A model generated the notes under the pieces. That model worked only from the letters and a program-made list of their open reading frames with translations. It searched no databases and had not been told where the DNA came from. DNA of 64,000 bases, from positions 3,479,710 through 3,543,709 of the forward strand of contig JAQFVV010000064.1 of NCBI GenBank assembly GCA_028023455.1, given 5' to 3'. Each line of letters begins with the position of its first letter. Position 1 is the stretch's first letter. This DNA comes from Epiperipatus broadwayi (lineage: Eukaryota; Onychophora; Udeonychophora; Euonychophora; Peripatidae). Below are positions 36,505 through 48,465 of this stretch, one piece after another. The translations under genes and the position numbers were made by a program.

Positions 36505-36980
36505 ACTTCTCCTGGGAAATGATTATGAATGTGGTAAGTCCATGTTTATATATATTATGGTAATTCGCAAAAGACTTAAGAATTAGAGAAAGGCTAATAT
36601 TTGCTTTAAGATTAATTAATTGATTTCTTTAAATACCTGCATTATTATTAAACTTGCCAGTTTAAATTTTACTTGAATAAAAAAGTTTAAATCATAAGAG
36701 TAGAATTATACTAAATGTACCTAAGTTTGAATCCATTTTCATAACTTATAACGATAAAATTATATGTTCAGACAATGCGGTTTTATTAACAAATGTGTAT
36801 GGGTATAAGTGTATTTACGTATGTCTAATATATTTTTAAATGCTTATTAATTATTTATATTAATCTCCACATAAAAGCAGAATTGTAAATATCATCTAAA
36901 TTTGGCGCAAATATCTCGCCATTATTCTCAAAGTTGTTTTAGACATTTAGCACTTTTTACTTAGTGCATTCACAGCTTCT
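36505..36980. other. Region downstream of the peptide ORF
   Basis: It contains the GTAAGT donor-like site at 36,534-36,539 and the polyadenylation-like AATAAA at 36,676-36,681. Otherwise it is AT-rich and noncoding. No clear acceptor-linked second exon could be assigned. Confidence 0.35.
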
Positions 36981-36984
36981 TATT

Positions 36985-37150
36985 CTTGTGTGATTCACTG
37001 CACTGGTAGAGAGATAGACTAAAGAATCAAAGAGTACAGAATCAAAGCTTAGCTCTGTCATTGCTGCAATGAAGGATTCAATAGTTAAACATTTTTACAT
37101 TAAAACTCAATCTATCATTTCACTTCTGGTATTCAAATCTCACATAATCT
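36985..37150 (+). repeat. tRNA-headed SINE-like repeat (family S), copy 3
   Basis: The head (actgcactggtagagagata, then gacta) resembles that of the 19.4-kb copy (agtgcagtggtagaaggcta), followed by cagaatcaaagcttagctctg in the B-box position. A second B-box-like string, ggtattcaaatctc, comes at about 37,126. Too degenerate to be an active tRNA gene. Confidence 0.4.
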
Positions 37151-37154
37151 TTTG

Positions 37155-37740
37155 AGTGTCTAGTCATATGATTTTCTTTATTAAAACTTTTTAACTTGTA
37201 CAATGTTCAAATTTGGTTTTCTATTGTGTCTCTTATCTGATGTGGACCACTTCATTCCAATTGTTAGAAGGTGACCATGATAGGATGTTGAGTAATTAAC
37301 TCATTCCTTTTCACATCATTATTCTGTTTCTGATTTTTAATCTTTTGTGAATTAACGTTCATCACCCTCTACTTTTAAAAGTAAATATTTTTATCACGAG
37401 TTTCTTCTTCACTACATTCTTAAGAATGCTATCATACTGATATATACTCCAATTTCTTCACCGCTTGTTTAATTTAAATGCAATGTTAAAGATACTTTCT
37501 TTTTTTCTAAGTAGATCTTATATTTATTTTATATTTTCATCATTATATAATATAAATAAAGTCTTTTTTGTATTAAACCATGTATCATTTTGTTTATTAA
37601 GTTTCCAATGTTTCAAAAAAATATCATTTATAAATAACCTTGACAATGATGAATGACATTTTGTCGAAATAGTCGGGAATTTAAAAACAAAATAATACGA
37701 TTTAATACAAAAGACTTTATTTATAAATATATAATATATC
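37155..37740. other. AT-rich intergenic DNA
   Basis: Nothing recognised. Open frames are low-complexity. Confidence 0.5.
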
Positions 37741-37742
37741 CA

Positions 37743-37898
37743 GATTAATTCACCAACATTGGTCTATTAAGTAAATGAAATACTCTCAATCCAAACAACA
37801 AGATAAAACTTTTTTATAGAAAAGATCGTCTGATCTTTTCTTGAGCTTTGGATTGAGAGTATTTCATTTATTTAATAAACGAGTATTAGATTATTAAT
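37743..37898. mobile_element. Family E foldback, copy E1
   Basis: The ends 37,743-37,794 (ttaagtaaatgaaatactct, caatccaaa) and 37,847-37,898 (tttggattgagagtatttca) are inverted copies of about 50 bp. The centre contains a smaller palindrome (gaaaagatcgtctgatctttt). A partial second copy follows at 38,090. Confidence 0.75.
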
Positions 37899-38089
37899 CT
37901 TTATATATTACATAATATTAACTGCAGATAAGTTTATATTTCCATATTTTATTTGAGTTATTAAATTGAAAAAAAAATTATGAATGTCAATTAAAATAAT
38001 ATAGAACAGTTTGAAATGATTGATTGAAAATCTTTATGCTTTCTCTCCAAAGTACTTAAGATTAGTTTCTATATATAAATTGAGGTAAA

Positions 38090-38185
38090 GCGAAAAGTCA
38101 ATCTGATCTTTTCTCTAAAAAGTTTTTGTGCTTTGGATTGAGGGTATTTCATTTACTTAATAGACCAGTGTTGTAGTATTAATCT
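38090..38185. repeat. Family E foldback, partial copy E2
   Basis: It matches the right half of E1 in direct orientation: ctgatcttttctc, then tttggattgagggtatttca and tacttaatagacc. Both copies are followed by almost the same string (acataatattaactgc / atataatattaactgc), so the pair probably arose by local duplication of 300 bp rather than by two insertions. Confidence 0.65.
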
Positions 38186-38189
38186 CGAT

Positions 38190-38865
38190 GTGTTATATAA
38201 TATTAACTGCTTGGTAATATCACCCGTCTTTTAGCATTTGTTCTTATATATGCTTAGTTTATTTACATAATTTAACTAAGGGGGTGAATTCAATCTATTG
38301 ATTATATATATTTATGATAAGAATCACAATGGTTGCAATATCAAAATATAATGATTAAAGCACATATAACAAATACTGTAGCAATCATAATTGAAATGAT
38401 ATTAGCATTCTGAAAGTTAAATTCAGCCTAATAACTTCAATAACAATTTTTTTTGTATACTTTTATTTAGGTTCAATTAAATTAACCTTAGGTGTCATTT
38501 CCTTTACAGAAAAACTACTTTTGAGTGAATTTTTATTTCGGAAATCTTAATATACTTCCATTACACCAGCATGTTCACCAGGTAATTGCATGACATCAGG
38601 TATATTAATGGTGTATCTTTAGAATGAGTTCAAAGAGCAAAATAACTAAATTTGATAAAATAATGTACTTTGTTGACACTAATAATAAAATAAATATATT
38701 AACGAAATTGTTGCTTATATATTTGCAATTGCCATAAAATCATAAAATAAACAAAATACTTAATTTAACAAATATTATTTTAAAATGTAATTATGAATTC
38801 ACAAAAAGTCTTACTAATATTAATCTTAAGGCATTGTATTAAATATAAAAGAAAAATCTTTCTCA
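38190..38865. other. AT-rich intergenic DNA
   Basis: Nothing recognised between the E2 repeat and the 3' break of RTE copy 2. Confidence 0.5.
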
Positions 38866-38869
38866 TATA

Positions 38870-40415
38870 ATAAAATGTGTTTGAGTTGTCCAAAATCTCT
38901 GTATTGCTCTTCTGTTAAGTGTCCAAATCTTAGATCCATAAGCAAGAACTGATAAAATGCATTTATTAAAAATATTCCTTTTCAAGTACATAGACATATT
39001 TCCTTTTAATATTAAGTTGTTTCTAACAAAAGCAATCCAACCAAGTTTAATTCTATGATTAATTTCATCCATTATGTTTCCATCTGTAATAGTAATCTGA
39101 TCAAGATATGTATAGTTGTTAACTTCTTCTAATTCATCATTATCAAACTTTATTTTATTCTTTTGAGAAAATCTCCTTATTTTAGTCTTCTTAACATTTA
39201 CCTTTAAGCCTACTTGCTTACTTTCATCTGACAACTCTTGCAATATTTTCTGAAGCTCTAAAGCATTATTTGCATAAACAACTCCATCATCTGCAAAATC
39301 TAAATAACTTAAATAATCATTTACTTTTACTCGCTTAAACTTCTCATTTTAATCCACAAAATACTTCTTGTAAAACAGCAGTAAAACCATACTCACTGTT
39401 AATCTTTTTAATATTATTATGTAATGTAATTGTTGCTGTTGCATTTTTATAAACATTCTTCAGAATATAACATATATCCTGGATCTATATCTTGATGATC
39501 CAATGTTTTAATCACTGAAACAATGCTTAAAGAATCAAATGCCTTTTCATAATCCAAAGTATAATGGCAAATCATACTCATGGGTCCTTTTTATAAATTC
39601 TCTCAATATTTGGATGTGATCCATTGTACTAAAACCACTTTTAAATCCAGATTCTTTTGGTTGGTTAAAATCCAAAGTTTTCTATAAACAAGTTGTAATT
39701 ATTTTGGTAAACATTTTGTATAGAACTTATTAAAGACTGATAGGTCTGTAATTTCAAATATTTTCTTTATCACCTTTTTAAAGTATTAATATTCCATTCT
39801 TCCTATCATCTGGTATATCTTTATCATTTAGCCATTTAGTATATAACTTTCCCAAAAAATTTTCTCTTTCTTCATCTACTTCTTTTAAGATATCAATTAT
39901 AATTCCATCATTATCTGGAGCTTTTTGCTTCTTCATAAATTTAATTATATGTCTCACTTCTTCATTTAAAATCCTGGGCAATTCAGAAGATATAGTAGTT
40001 GTAAAAATTCTTGATAGAACTCTTCTATACATTTCATAATATCTCTCTTTTTATTGTTTCCTTTTTTTCTTATTGCAGAAATAAGTTTCCTACAAATACC
40101 AAGATGATGTTTTACATTCTTGAGATATTTATTCTATTCTATGGCTTATTTTGCTAATTCACAATTATAATTTATTTTATCATTATCAATTCATTTTCAC
40201 ACCATTTTACAAAATTTGAGATATTCAATCCTTCTTAAAGCATCATTTTTATATATTTTATTCTTTTTGCCTTCATAAATTGTCATCTCAGTAGAAAATT
40301 TTACTGCTCAATTACTGCTTTTTATCTTTATTGCAGTTTTTAAAAGTGTAACAGTTATCTTGATATTGATTTTGTTCAAATATGAATCATATTCAAAATC
40401 TGTTAATATTTGTGA
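38870..40415 (-). pseudogene. RTE-type LINE, copy 2, lacking both ends
   Basis: On the minus strand it starts at about 40,415 inside the linker after the endonuclease and ends at about 38,870 after residues RRAIQR, well short of the C-terminus seen in copy 1. Landmarks are [16 protein letters not shown] near 39,970, the KAPDNDGI block near 39,920, the FADD region near 39,290, and an open stretch 38,863-39,243 with YTYLDQI and IKLGWIAFVRNNLILKGNM. Reading frames shift several times. The linker is continuous (KNDALRRIEYLKFCK near 40,220-40,250), which shows the ancestral order of the family. Loss of the 3' end is unusual for a LINE and suggests a later deletion. Confidence 0.88.
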
Positions 40416-40516
40416 TAATTACACTCATGACAGATTGTGATTTTACCTTCTATTTAATTTCTCATTAGAAAAATAATTTACATCAATTATAATAATGAAT
40501 TTGTAATTAATAATTT

Positions 40517-40905
40517 GTTAAGACTATGCACCTAGATGTGACAGTAGGGACCTCTACAAATCTTAACAGAAGATTAATGACTTTAAAAGACAAGAGCTCT
40601 TGTCTTTTAAAGTTTTTAATAATTGTGTTAAGATTTGTAGAGGTCACTACTGTCGCATGTAGGCACATAGTCTTAAGATTCTTGTCTTTTAAAGTCGTTA
40701 ATCTTGTGTTAAGATTTGTAGAGGTCCCTACTGTCGCATCTAGGTGCATGGGATGGAGCAAATTATGGGAAAACTTAAGGTGGAGAATGGAAAGGGAAGG
40801 TTAAATGGCTAACAGGTTTCTCTGGGCATAGCTGCTGAGAGATTACTGACTCCGTTTAAGGAGAAGTCACAGTGCATCACATCACATAGTCTTAAGGTTA
40901 TAGCC
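40517..40905. mobile_element. Family F palindrome with a third half-copy and a G-derived segment
   Basis: The arms 40,517-40,596 and 40,597-40,676 meet with no spacer at caagagctcttg and are nearly perfect inverse copies (cagtagggacctctacaaat, atgactttaaaagacaag). A third copy of the right arm follows in direct order at 40,682-40,748. Then comes a segment (atgggatggagca to gtgcatcacat, 40,748-40,885) shared with family G at 25.7 kb, and finally acatagtcttaagg, the inverse of the left end. So the F ends enclose a captured G piece. Confidence 0.8.
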
Positions 40906-43050
40906 TTAATATATATTATTTAAATAATGAATTTGATAAATTTTTAAAATTTTAGTTTAACAATCATTAAGAATCACTCCACTACATATACTGTATAGAT
41001 TTAAATACTTTAAAGGAATACTCTCCTTCCCAAATATAAAATAAAGCCTTTTGAAAAGATAAAATGAACCCACTCTACCTTTTTAATCTAAATGTACATA
41101 TATAGGCAAATATTAAGCATTTGGAAATGTGAATGTGTAAGATATTAATTAATCACTTTTAATTCCATTTGCTATGTTTAAATCTGTACAGCTCTTGTGT
41201 AATAGAGTGATTCCTAATGGTTGTTACAGATTAAAAAATAGCACTATACAAATAAATAAATATTTTTAGGTTAAATATATATTTAACACATGTTAAAATA
41301 AAATTTAAATAGTATTGAATGTGACGAAGTTTTATTATGAAATTGATAATTTTTTAAAAATGTCAGTTTAAATATGTTAAACATGTGAAAAAATACATTT
41401 TAAAATGCCACGAGTATAGCAAAAAAATACTGCTGAATTTGATAAACTTTCTCATATATGATAAAGTAAGTTTTAAATATATGTAATTAACACGTGAGAA
41501 ACAAACTTTTAAAAGGACGTGGGTATTGGTCTGATTTTAAAGATATTAACTTCCATTTATTAACTGAGATACTGAAATGATAACTGAAATATTTATATAA
41601 GAAATTAAAAAAATAAACATGAAAGGTAGACTCCTATTTTTTAACATTGAAAACATGTCCATTTATAATAAATAAAAACTTTTCTAAAGTATTGGGTTGG
41701 AAGAAAAATTCCTCTCCTTTATTTATCTATTATCTTCCGATCATTTATATATACATACGCACATAGGCTATAGATTTTTGTTTTAATGTATTTTGATCAA
41801 TTTAAGCAATAATAATATAAAAAATGCCAGTGGTAGCTTTGCATTATTTCTATTCAAAAAAATGTTGACTTACAGTAATTAAAAACAAGATCACATTTCT
41901 ACAGTGATGTATAAATTACTTAAAACAATATTTAACTTTATCAAATAGAATAAATTATTTACGTTTAAAAACAATAGCTGCTTGCTTAATTAAATGACAA
42001 TCTTTTTTTAATTGCTTTATATATTATATACTTGAAATAATCTTAAAAATTATCCAAAACAATATTTCAAAGAAACCTTAAAATATATTTTTATTATCCT
42101 TTATATATACAATACATGTTAATATCTTACAATTTTTATAGTAAATAGCATGATATAGGCATTGATTTAGATATGGCTCTTCAGACAGCTTGGAGAGAGT
42201 ACGAGTAAGTTTTCTACTTGGACACATATATTACGATTACTGTTATTGTCAATAATAATATTTACTAATGAAGTTTATTAATCAAATCATACACAAGCAT
42301 CATGATGAATAAATCGTTAGGTATTTATGTCAATGCATAAAGAACAACAACTATCTCATGAATTTACAGGATTTTAGTCAGGAACAGCGACATTATCAGG
42401 TACCCTGGAGGTTAAAGCAGTTTTTATTTTCTCTCTCCATATGTCAACACTATGATATTTACTAATTAAATTAAAAATATACTAGTCTATTCAAGAGAGA
42501 GAGAAATATATATATTGAAAAACACATAAATACATATAAAATAATTCCAGTGCAGACTGCTATAGTAAACATTTTTGTTTAGGAGCGGTTTAACGATCGT
42601 TACTTATTTAAATTTTATGCTCTTTGTTTGAATAAGTCTGTATTTCAATGTTTAATATCTTTGCATTGCATAGTTCAAAATGGTATCTTTTTTGAACTAG
42701 CTTTTTTGAGATGTGGACTCTAATACCTTTATTGGCAGAAAACATAGCTGAAAATTTCTTAACATTTAAGATGATTTGATATTATATAAATATACAAATA
42801 GAATGATAAGAGTCACTCTGACAGACACTATTCATATTTTTTTTCTATATTATTATTTTTAAAAATGAATCATTAAAGAGTAAAAAGCAATAGACAAAGT
42901 ATTAGTTGCATATAGAGAACTGGGGTAGATTCTGCGATTGGACGAAAGTGAAAAATTTTACTTTCCTAATTAATATCCAAAAGATGGTGATGTGTGATGT
43001 TCAATATCCAAGTGTTGACAGGCTACTTTTTTTCTTTCTTACTTATTATT
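40906..43050. other. AT-rich intergenic DNA with one exon-like short segment
   Basis: A string near 41,243-41,262 (gcactatacaaataaataaa) resembles a retroposon 3' end, but no head was found. At about 42,173-42,206 a short stretch (atggctcttcagacagcttg onward) lies between a weak acceptor (gatttag) and a good donor (GTAAGT, about 42,205-42,210). It could be a microexon, but nothing links it to other exons. The remainder shows no gene. Confidence 0.4.
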
Positions 43051-43051
43051 A

Positions 43052-43562
43052 CTAATTAGAAGGGATTTGAACTTAGGCTTTCAAGATTCCTACAACTATT
43101 CACTCCATCTTATGCAACCAATACACATGAGCGAATACATGTGAAAAGATAAATGACCTACAATATATGTATTTTGTGCTAAATCAGCTCTTATCAGCTG
43201 GTCTTATCACCCCCCCCACACACATATATAATCAGTGCTCAGTTTATATTAAGATAGCAAATATTCAATATTTAATGGACAGGCTTCAATCTTCTCCACA
43301 CTCCAACTTTTCAGCCATCCATATCATTGAAAATCTGATGATGGAATGCTTAAAGCTCTTGCTGATGCCAATCATGTCATACCCATGTTGACTTTAAGAC
43401 ACTCTGATCCCTCACTTATAGGATCTTAATATGTCCACTTAAATACATAGAAGAGGGATGGGAAGAATACAGGCTAAATATGTAATATTTAAATACAAGT
43501 ATAAGATGGTGTGAATAGTTGTAGGGAGTTTGAAAGTCTGAGTTAAAATCCCTTCTAATTAC
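43052..43562. mobile_element. Family C element C2, complete, with tRNA-like inverted ends
   Basis: The ends 43,052-43,117 and 43,500-43,562 are inverted copies of about 62 bp (agaagggatttgaactta on the left, agttaaaatcccttct on the right). The inner part has the family landmarks aaagataaatgacctac, gtattttgtgctaaatcag and ctcttatcagctggtc. Read outward, the terminal repeat resembles a tRNA B box (the 52.8-kb copy reads gagttcgaatcc), so the element's ends may carry a pol III promoter piece. It is 510 bp long with no protein of its own. Confidence 0.7.
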
Positions 43563-43564
43563 AT

Positions 43565-45060
43565 TAAATTCAGTATAGTATAATTGTATTTAAATATTAT
43601 TATTACTAAAAATATAAACCAAAAATTTAAATGATTATTAAAAAATGAAAAAGAGAATAATTTCTAGATGAATTTCCATTTGCAAGGTCTTATTTGTTAC
43701 TTTTCTTATTATTTTTTAGCATAAAATTTATTTATAACATTCCCAGAACTAAATTTCTAGATAAAGTTAGCTTACATGTTTATGAGTTTAAATCAAAAAA
43801 ATATTAGAACTTTTAACAATCATTAGAACATAATCATCACAAAAAAGAAAAGTCTTTCCAAGTAGAAAACAAAATAAAAATATCAAAATGTAAATATGAC
43901 AATAAAAAAAAGCTATTCAGAAATTCCACTTTAATTTCTTATATTAATTATTTAATTGCTATATATGCATCAAGTATTGTGCTCAGACTCCCATCATCTC
44001 TATAGGTGATAAACAGTTGAGAAATCTTGAGATATGAAGGTCAATTGTGAATAATACATAAATATACATCACAAAGTATGTATCCAGCTGACTTGTTTAT
44101 CAAAGGCTAAAAACCCTTTTCAAAAACTCAATCATCATGATCCTCTCATGCCATTGATCATCACTCTATCTAATTGTGACAAGAAATTCTATGATTACAC
44201 AATTACATTTTCATTCTTTAACTGCATGCAAACCACCTTTCATTTTTTTTAGCTCAAACCCTTGAGAATTAAGAAAGCATTGACAGATATAGGCTTAATT
44301 ACACGGCAGTCCTTATTGTAATCCTTATTCATGAAAGTACAAAATTGGTTTGGAATTGAATTTGCATTGGAATCATCAGTTGGCAAAGATATGTTTATGC
44401 AACCCTATTTATAAAATCATCCTGGATAGTACAAAAGAGAAAAGGGTCTAAAAATATGGATGGTTAATTATTTGGTAGAGCAATTTACATAATATTAATA
44501 AAGTCAATAGTACCTATAAAGCAACAGGCAAAAGTTGTAAAAAAAATGTATCATAATTCTTTTTTGCTTTAATATAAATAAATGGAATGTAAGCACTTTA
44601 TATGGTACAAACCTTTCAAAACCAGAATGAATAACTGCATTGATAGTAAAGAAGCTATTAAAATTTAAACTCAATACAATGACTCATAGTGAAGTTTCTT
44701 TCTAACAAATAAGTTTTTTGGAAGGGCAAATCAATCAGTAAAAGAAGTATACATGGTGGTCAATTTTGCTGTAAAATCAAATTTAATATCCCTATTTTTG
44801 GAATTCCTTATTATATCAGTGAAAATGTCATGTTGTTAAAACTCTCATTATACAATGGTACTAGCAGTTATTTCATTAATGTCCGAATTCCCTTCTTAAA
44901 TTCATAGAATCCAGATGTAAAAAAACCCCAATTATTTGTTACTGGATAGCATTGTAACAAATCTACCATTAAAAGTTCAATTTTTTTATAGAGAGTTCAA
45001 TGCATTGAACTTATTGGAACTAATAGTATTAGTTCTGTAAATTCAAATCTGTTGATATTG
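43565..45060. other. Intergenic DNA, possibly the eroded 5' part of the next LINE
   Basis: Nothing is recognised with confidence. From about 44,870 the sequence may be the decayed upstream RT region of the LINE that becomes recognisable at 45,066, but RT motif A cannot be read. Confidence 0.4.
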
Positions 45061-45065
45061 AATGT

Positions 45066-46624
45066 TTGCTCAGTACATGGATTGTCTATCACCAACATTT
45101 GGTTTGGAACAAAAAAGTGTTAAAAATAATCATGGATAAATCTCATCTGTCAATACCCCAGGGGTCACTGCTTAGCATCTTGTGCTTCATTGTCTATGTT
45201 AACCCCCTTGTAATGGAGATAGAAAAACATCTACCAGGGGTGTATGTCCTGGCACTGAGTGAAGAAGTCCACCACATTTCCTATGTGGACTACATCACCA
45301 TTTACCTCCCTTCTCACAAATGTCTACCATAACTATACCAATTATTGGACAGATGATATACCAGGAATCATGGACTAATGATCAACCCTGATGAATCTGC
45401 AGTCTGGAAGATCTGTGGGGGATCTATGGTTCCATCAAGTTATATGGGAAAACCACAATGTTTTCTTGGTTTTCCCCATGGCTCTGTCCAGAATGGCAAT
45501 GAGGAGAGCACTCCAAATAAATATACTAAAAAACCCAAGAAAATAACAAATGTTCTATCTATGATCTCCCTATCACTTCCTGGAAAGGCAACACTGATCA
45601 ACATGAGGGTGATTCTCTGCATCAATTATTATATGCAAATTCTTAAGCTGACCAAGTCCTTTCAAAATGTGATCAACTTGATCTGCACCAGTATAATGTG
45701 GAAGAGGAATAGGGTATCCATCAGCTTAGCTAGAGTGCAGAGACTGAGGAATCTGAATGGGCGTGGCCAGTGCAGACCAAGGGATCTGAATGGACTTGGT
45801 CTCCATAATGTCAGTGTGTTCTACATACAAAGGGCATTAATAATGCTTAAAGTAATGCATGCAGAGATATCTAAACAATTGTCTAAAGATGTGGAACCTA
45901 CTGATATGCCTCCACCCATGCTGAGTAAATGGGAATCAGAACTGTTAGCACATGTAAACAAGTCTTTTAAAATTACAAAAAGAATCATAGAAGCTAAGAA
46001 CTCTTACTGGAAAATCTACAAATGTGTGAATCCTGGAAATATGAGATTTCCAACTGAACTCAAGATCACAACAAAAATGATAATCATAAAATCAAAACAA
46101 TGGGGTTTTGAGGCCAGGTTCATTGATTTTATAATCAAATATAATCTAAATTTACTTCCAACAAACCATTTTCTGGTAAACAGAAGAGGATTGTCCAGAT
46201 TGAATACAACATGTAATTTGTGTAAATTAGAAGATGAAATGATCAAACATATTTTTTCAATTGTTCTCATCTAGCACGAATCAGGCAGAGATCATGGCAA
46301 GAGTTTTGACCTCTGATAAGATTATCTTGTCAATAAGCAAAGCTCTAAAGAATGGCAAGTATGCCACTATAAGAATGGCAATATTTCTACTATATGTTTT
46401 GTGGCTAATGAGAAATAGGCTTGTCTTTAGACAGAACAGTCCAGAACCATGGATGGTGTATAAATAAACTATAGAAGACTAAAAAATAGAGATTGCCTAC
46501 TAGTGCCCGAGCATTTCTATGTTGATACTTGGGTGCAAATTTTACCACTAGACAATGAGCCTCCGGCTCAGAAGATCCGAGCCAATCTACAAATGAACAT
46601 CACAATCTTCTTTCATTTTGAATG
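45066..46624 (+). pseudogene. Second LINE lineage: RT C-terminal half with zinc-knuckle end
   Basis: A 5'-truncated non-LTR ORF, distinct from the RTE copies. Seen in order are an RT motif-B-like stretch (SIPQGSLLSILCFIVYVNPL), a motif C position now YVDY instead of YADD (about 45,284), a frame break near 45,330-45,375, then a long open stretch 45,378-46,274. That includes KICGGSMVPSSYMGKPQCFL, the thumb/connection region, and the zinc-knuckle CNLCKLEDEMIKHIF near 46,210-46,258. A shift leads to 46,261-46,467 (NGKYATIRMAIFLLYVLWLM), then a further shift to DTWVQILPLDNEPP, ending at a stop near 46,622. The Cys-Cys-His knuckle resembles the C-terminal zinc region of L1/Tx1-group elements; assignment to a clade is inference. 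A related fragment lies at 53.99 kb. Confidence 0.8.
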
Positions 46625-46629
46625 AGACC

Positions 46630-48465
46630 TGCAATTGCAAATGACCAAATAGAAAATCAACATCCAAGTGATACCTTAAGTTCATAATCTGAAAACTTTT
46701 AGCAACTTGTGATTTCATTTATCAATAAATGTCATGGCTGATATTAATAGATTTCAGTATATGAAAATCATAATTTATTTTTATTAGTCATAAATACAGA
46801 TATAAAAATTAATAAGTATTCTCATATATTATCTTCAAAAAACTAAATTGTTGATTTATTTAATAATTATTAAGCATATGAAAAAAACCAGAGGTGTTGA
46901 AGACAGAGGCAATGATGTATAAATGGACCACAATAGTAAACGACCCATTCATGTTTATTTATCACATGAAAACTTATATGACAATAAATTATTTGAAATG
47001 ATAATTGTATAATAAAATGGCAAAAAAAATTTCCCTGCTCAGTTATTTAGTCTCTGTGAGCAATAAAACATCAGTTAATAACATCTATATCCTATTCAAC
47101 TATATAAATCTGAAAAGGATTTTTAGACTGTAAAACATATCTATAAATTATTCTTCCTGTAACAAGTTTTAATGTTTTTACTATTAATCTTATTTTTTAA
47201 TAATGGTTTGTGTTAATTAACTTTCAAGATATTTATTTCAATAAAATCAATGCACATTTCTATATATTGTTATTTAAGTAGCATATAAGCACAAAAACTA
47301 TAAGTAGCATATAAATAAGACTTGCATTACATAAGCAAACACTTTGTCAAATCAGACTTTCAGTTGTGTATCTTTGCAAAATAAAGATCTTTATGTAGAT
47401 CCATTAAAAAATTCCTGACATGTTAGTTAAGGAATAATGAAATGCAATATTTCATCGGGGAAACTGTAAAGTTACTATATGACTATGTCTCAATTTTCTA
47501 AAAATATATATATAAGTGTGCATCTTCAAAAATAAATTGGAAAAATTATTAAATAAATTTTTATATTTGATTCATTTATAAAATATATTTTAGGAAGGAA
47601 TTGGAATTTAACCACTTAAAGATTTGGGATATATTAAAGATGAGATTTAACCAACATTTTTTTTGTATGTAATTATGTTAAAATTAAAGATTTAAAACCT
47701 ATTATTAGATCTAATAGGTATCACCATGTCCCTCAAATATTAGAAACATTAAGGAGTTTTTGTTATAGAAATAAGAAGTTAAGCTTCTATAAATATAGCT
47801 TTGTTTCCAAAAAGCCAATTCTATAAAGTTTTATAATTTGATTAAAGCTATTTTGTTTAATAGAAATCATAAAAATAATATAATTTTTAAAATATTAGTA
47901 TAAAATATATATATATTTTGCCTTTTAAATTGTCTTTTCATAATATGTTAAGGAGGAATCATAATATATTAGATAATAAAATAAAAAAAGGTTATCAATC
48001 TAATTAATTTATTGAAAAATATTTAAAAAACGAATTGCTAGAAATACCATTTCTGAAGTTTAAATATAAAAAAGAAAATTGATAAAAATACCATTCCTGT
48101 AATTGGAACAAGATAGTTTAAGCTTGATCTTAAAAATAAAGAAGAAATATTTTAATTTTGCGTTATGTGCTCATAAAAGAAGTACAGGTTATAAGATTAA
48201 ACGTGAGAAGGCTAATTGAAAAATCTTTTTAATAAAGATTTATGATTCTGAAATTAACTTATTTGAAAATTCTTTTGATACTAAAGGTAATTGATATGTA
48301 GAGTGGAATTGTAGGAAGATAGGATAAAATATACTCTAGCAGTATATAACCAGCTACAAGTCAATCAAATTGCAGAAAATGTAATAGTTCAGAAATAATG
48401 GTATTTATAAATATTATAGGCTTGAAAATAAAAGTTAAGTTTATTCTTATAATTATATAAGTGGG
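46630..48465. other. AT-rich DNA with a protein-like but unassigned stretch
   Basis: Around 47,690-48,330 the plus strand has Lys/Asn/Ile-rich frames broken by few stops (for example SFHNMLRRNHNILDNKIKKG near 47,935-47,993). It resembles the decayed C-terminal part of a Penelope-like or similar RT, but no catalytic motif is visible, so no call is made. The rest shows nothing. Confidence 0.3.

Noticed and set aside
40507-40804. Overlapping frames of 84 and 92 codons on both strands
   Set aside because: They read through the arms of the family F palindrome; symmetry of the palindrome makes mirrored frames on both strands.
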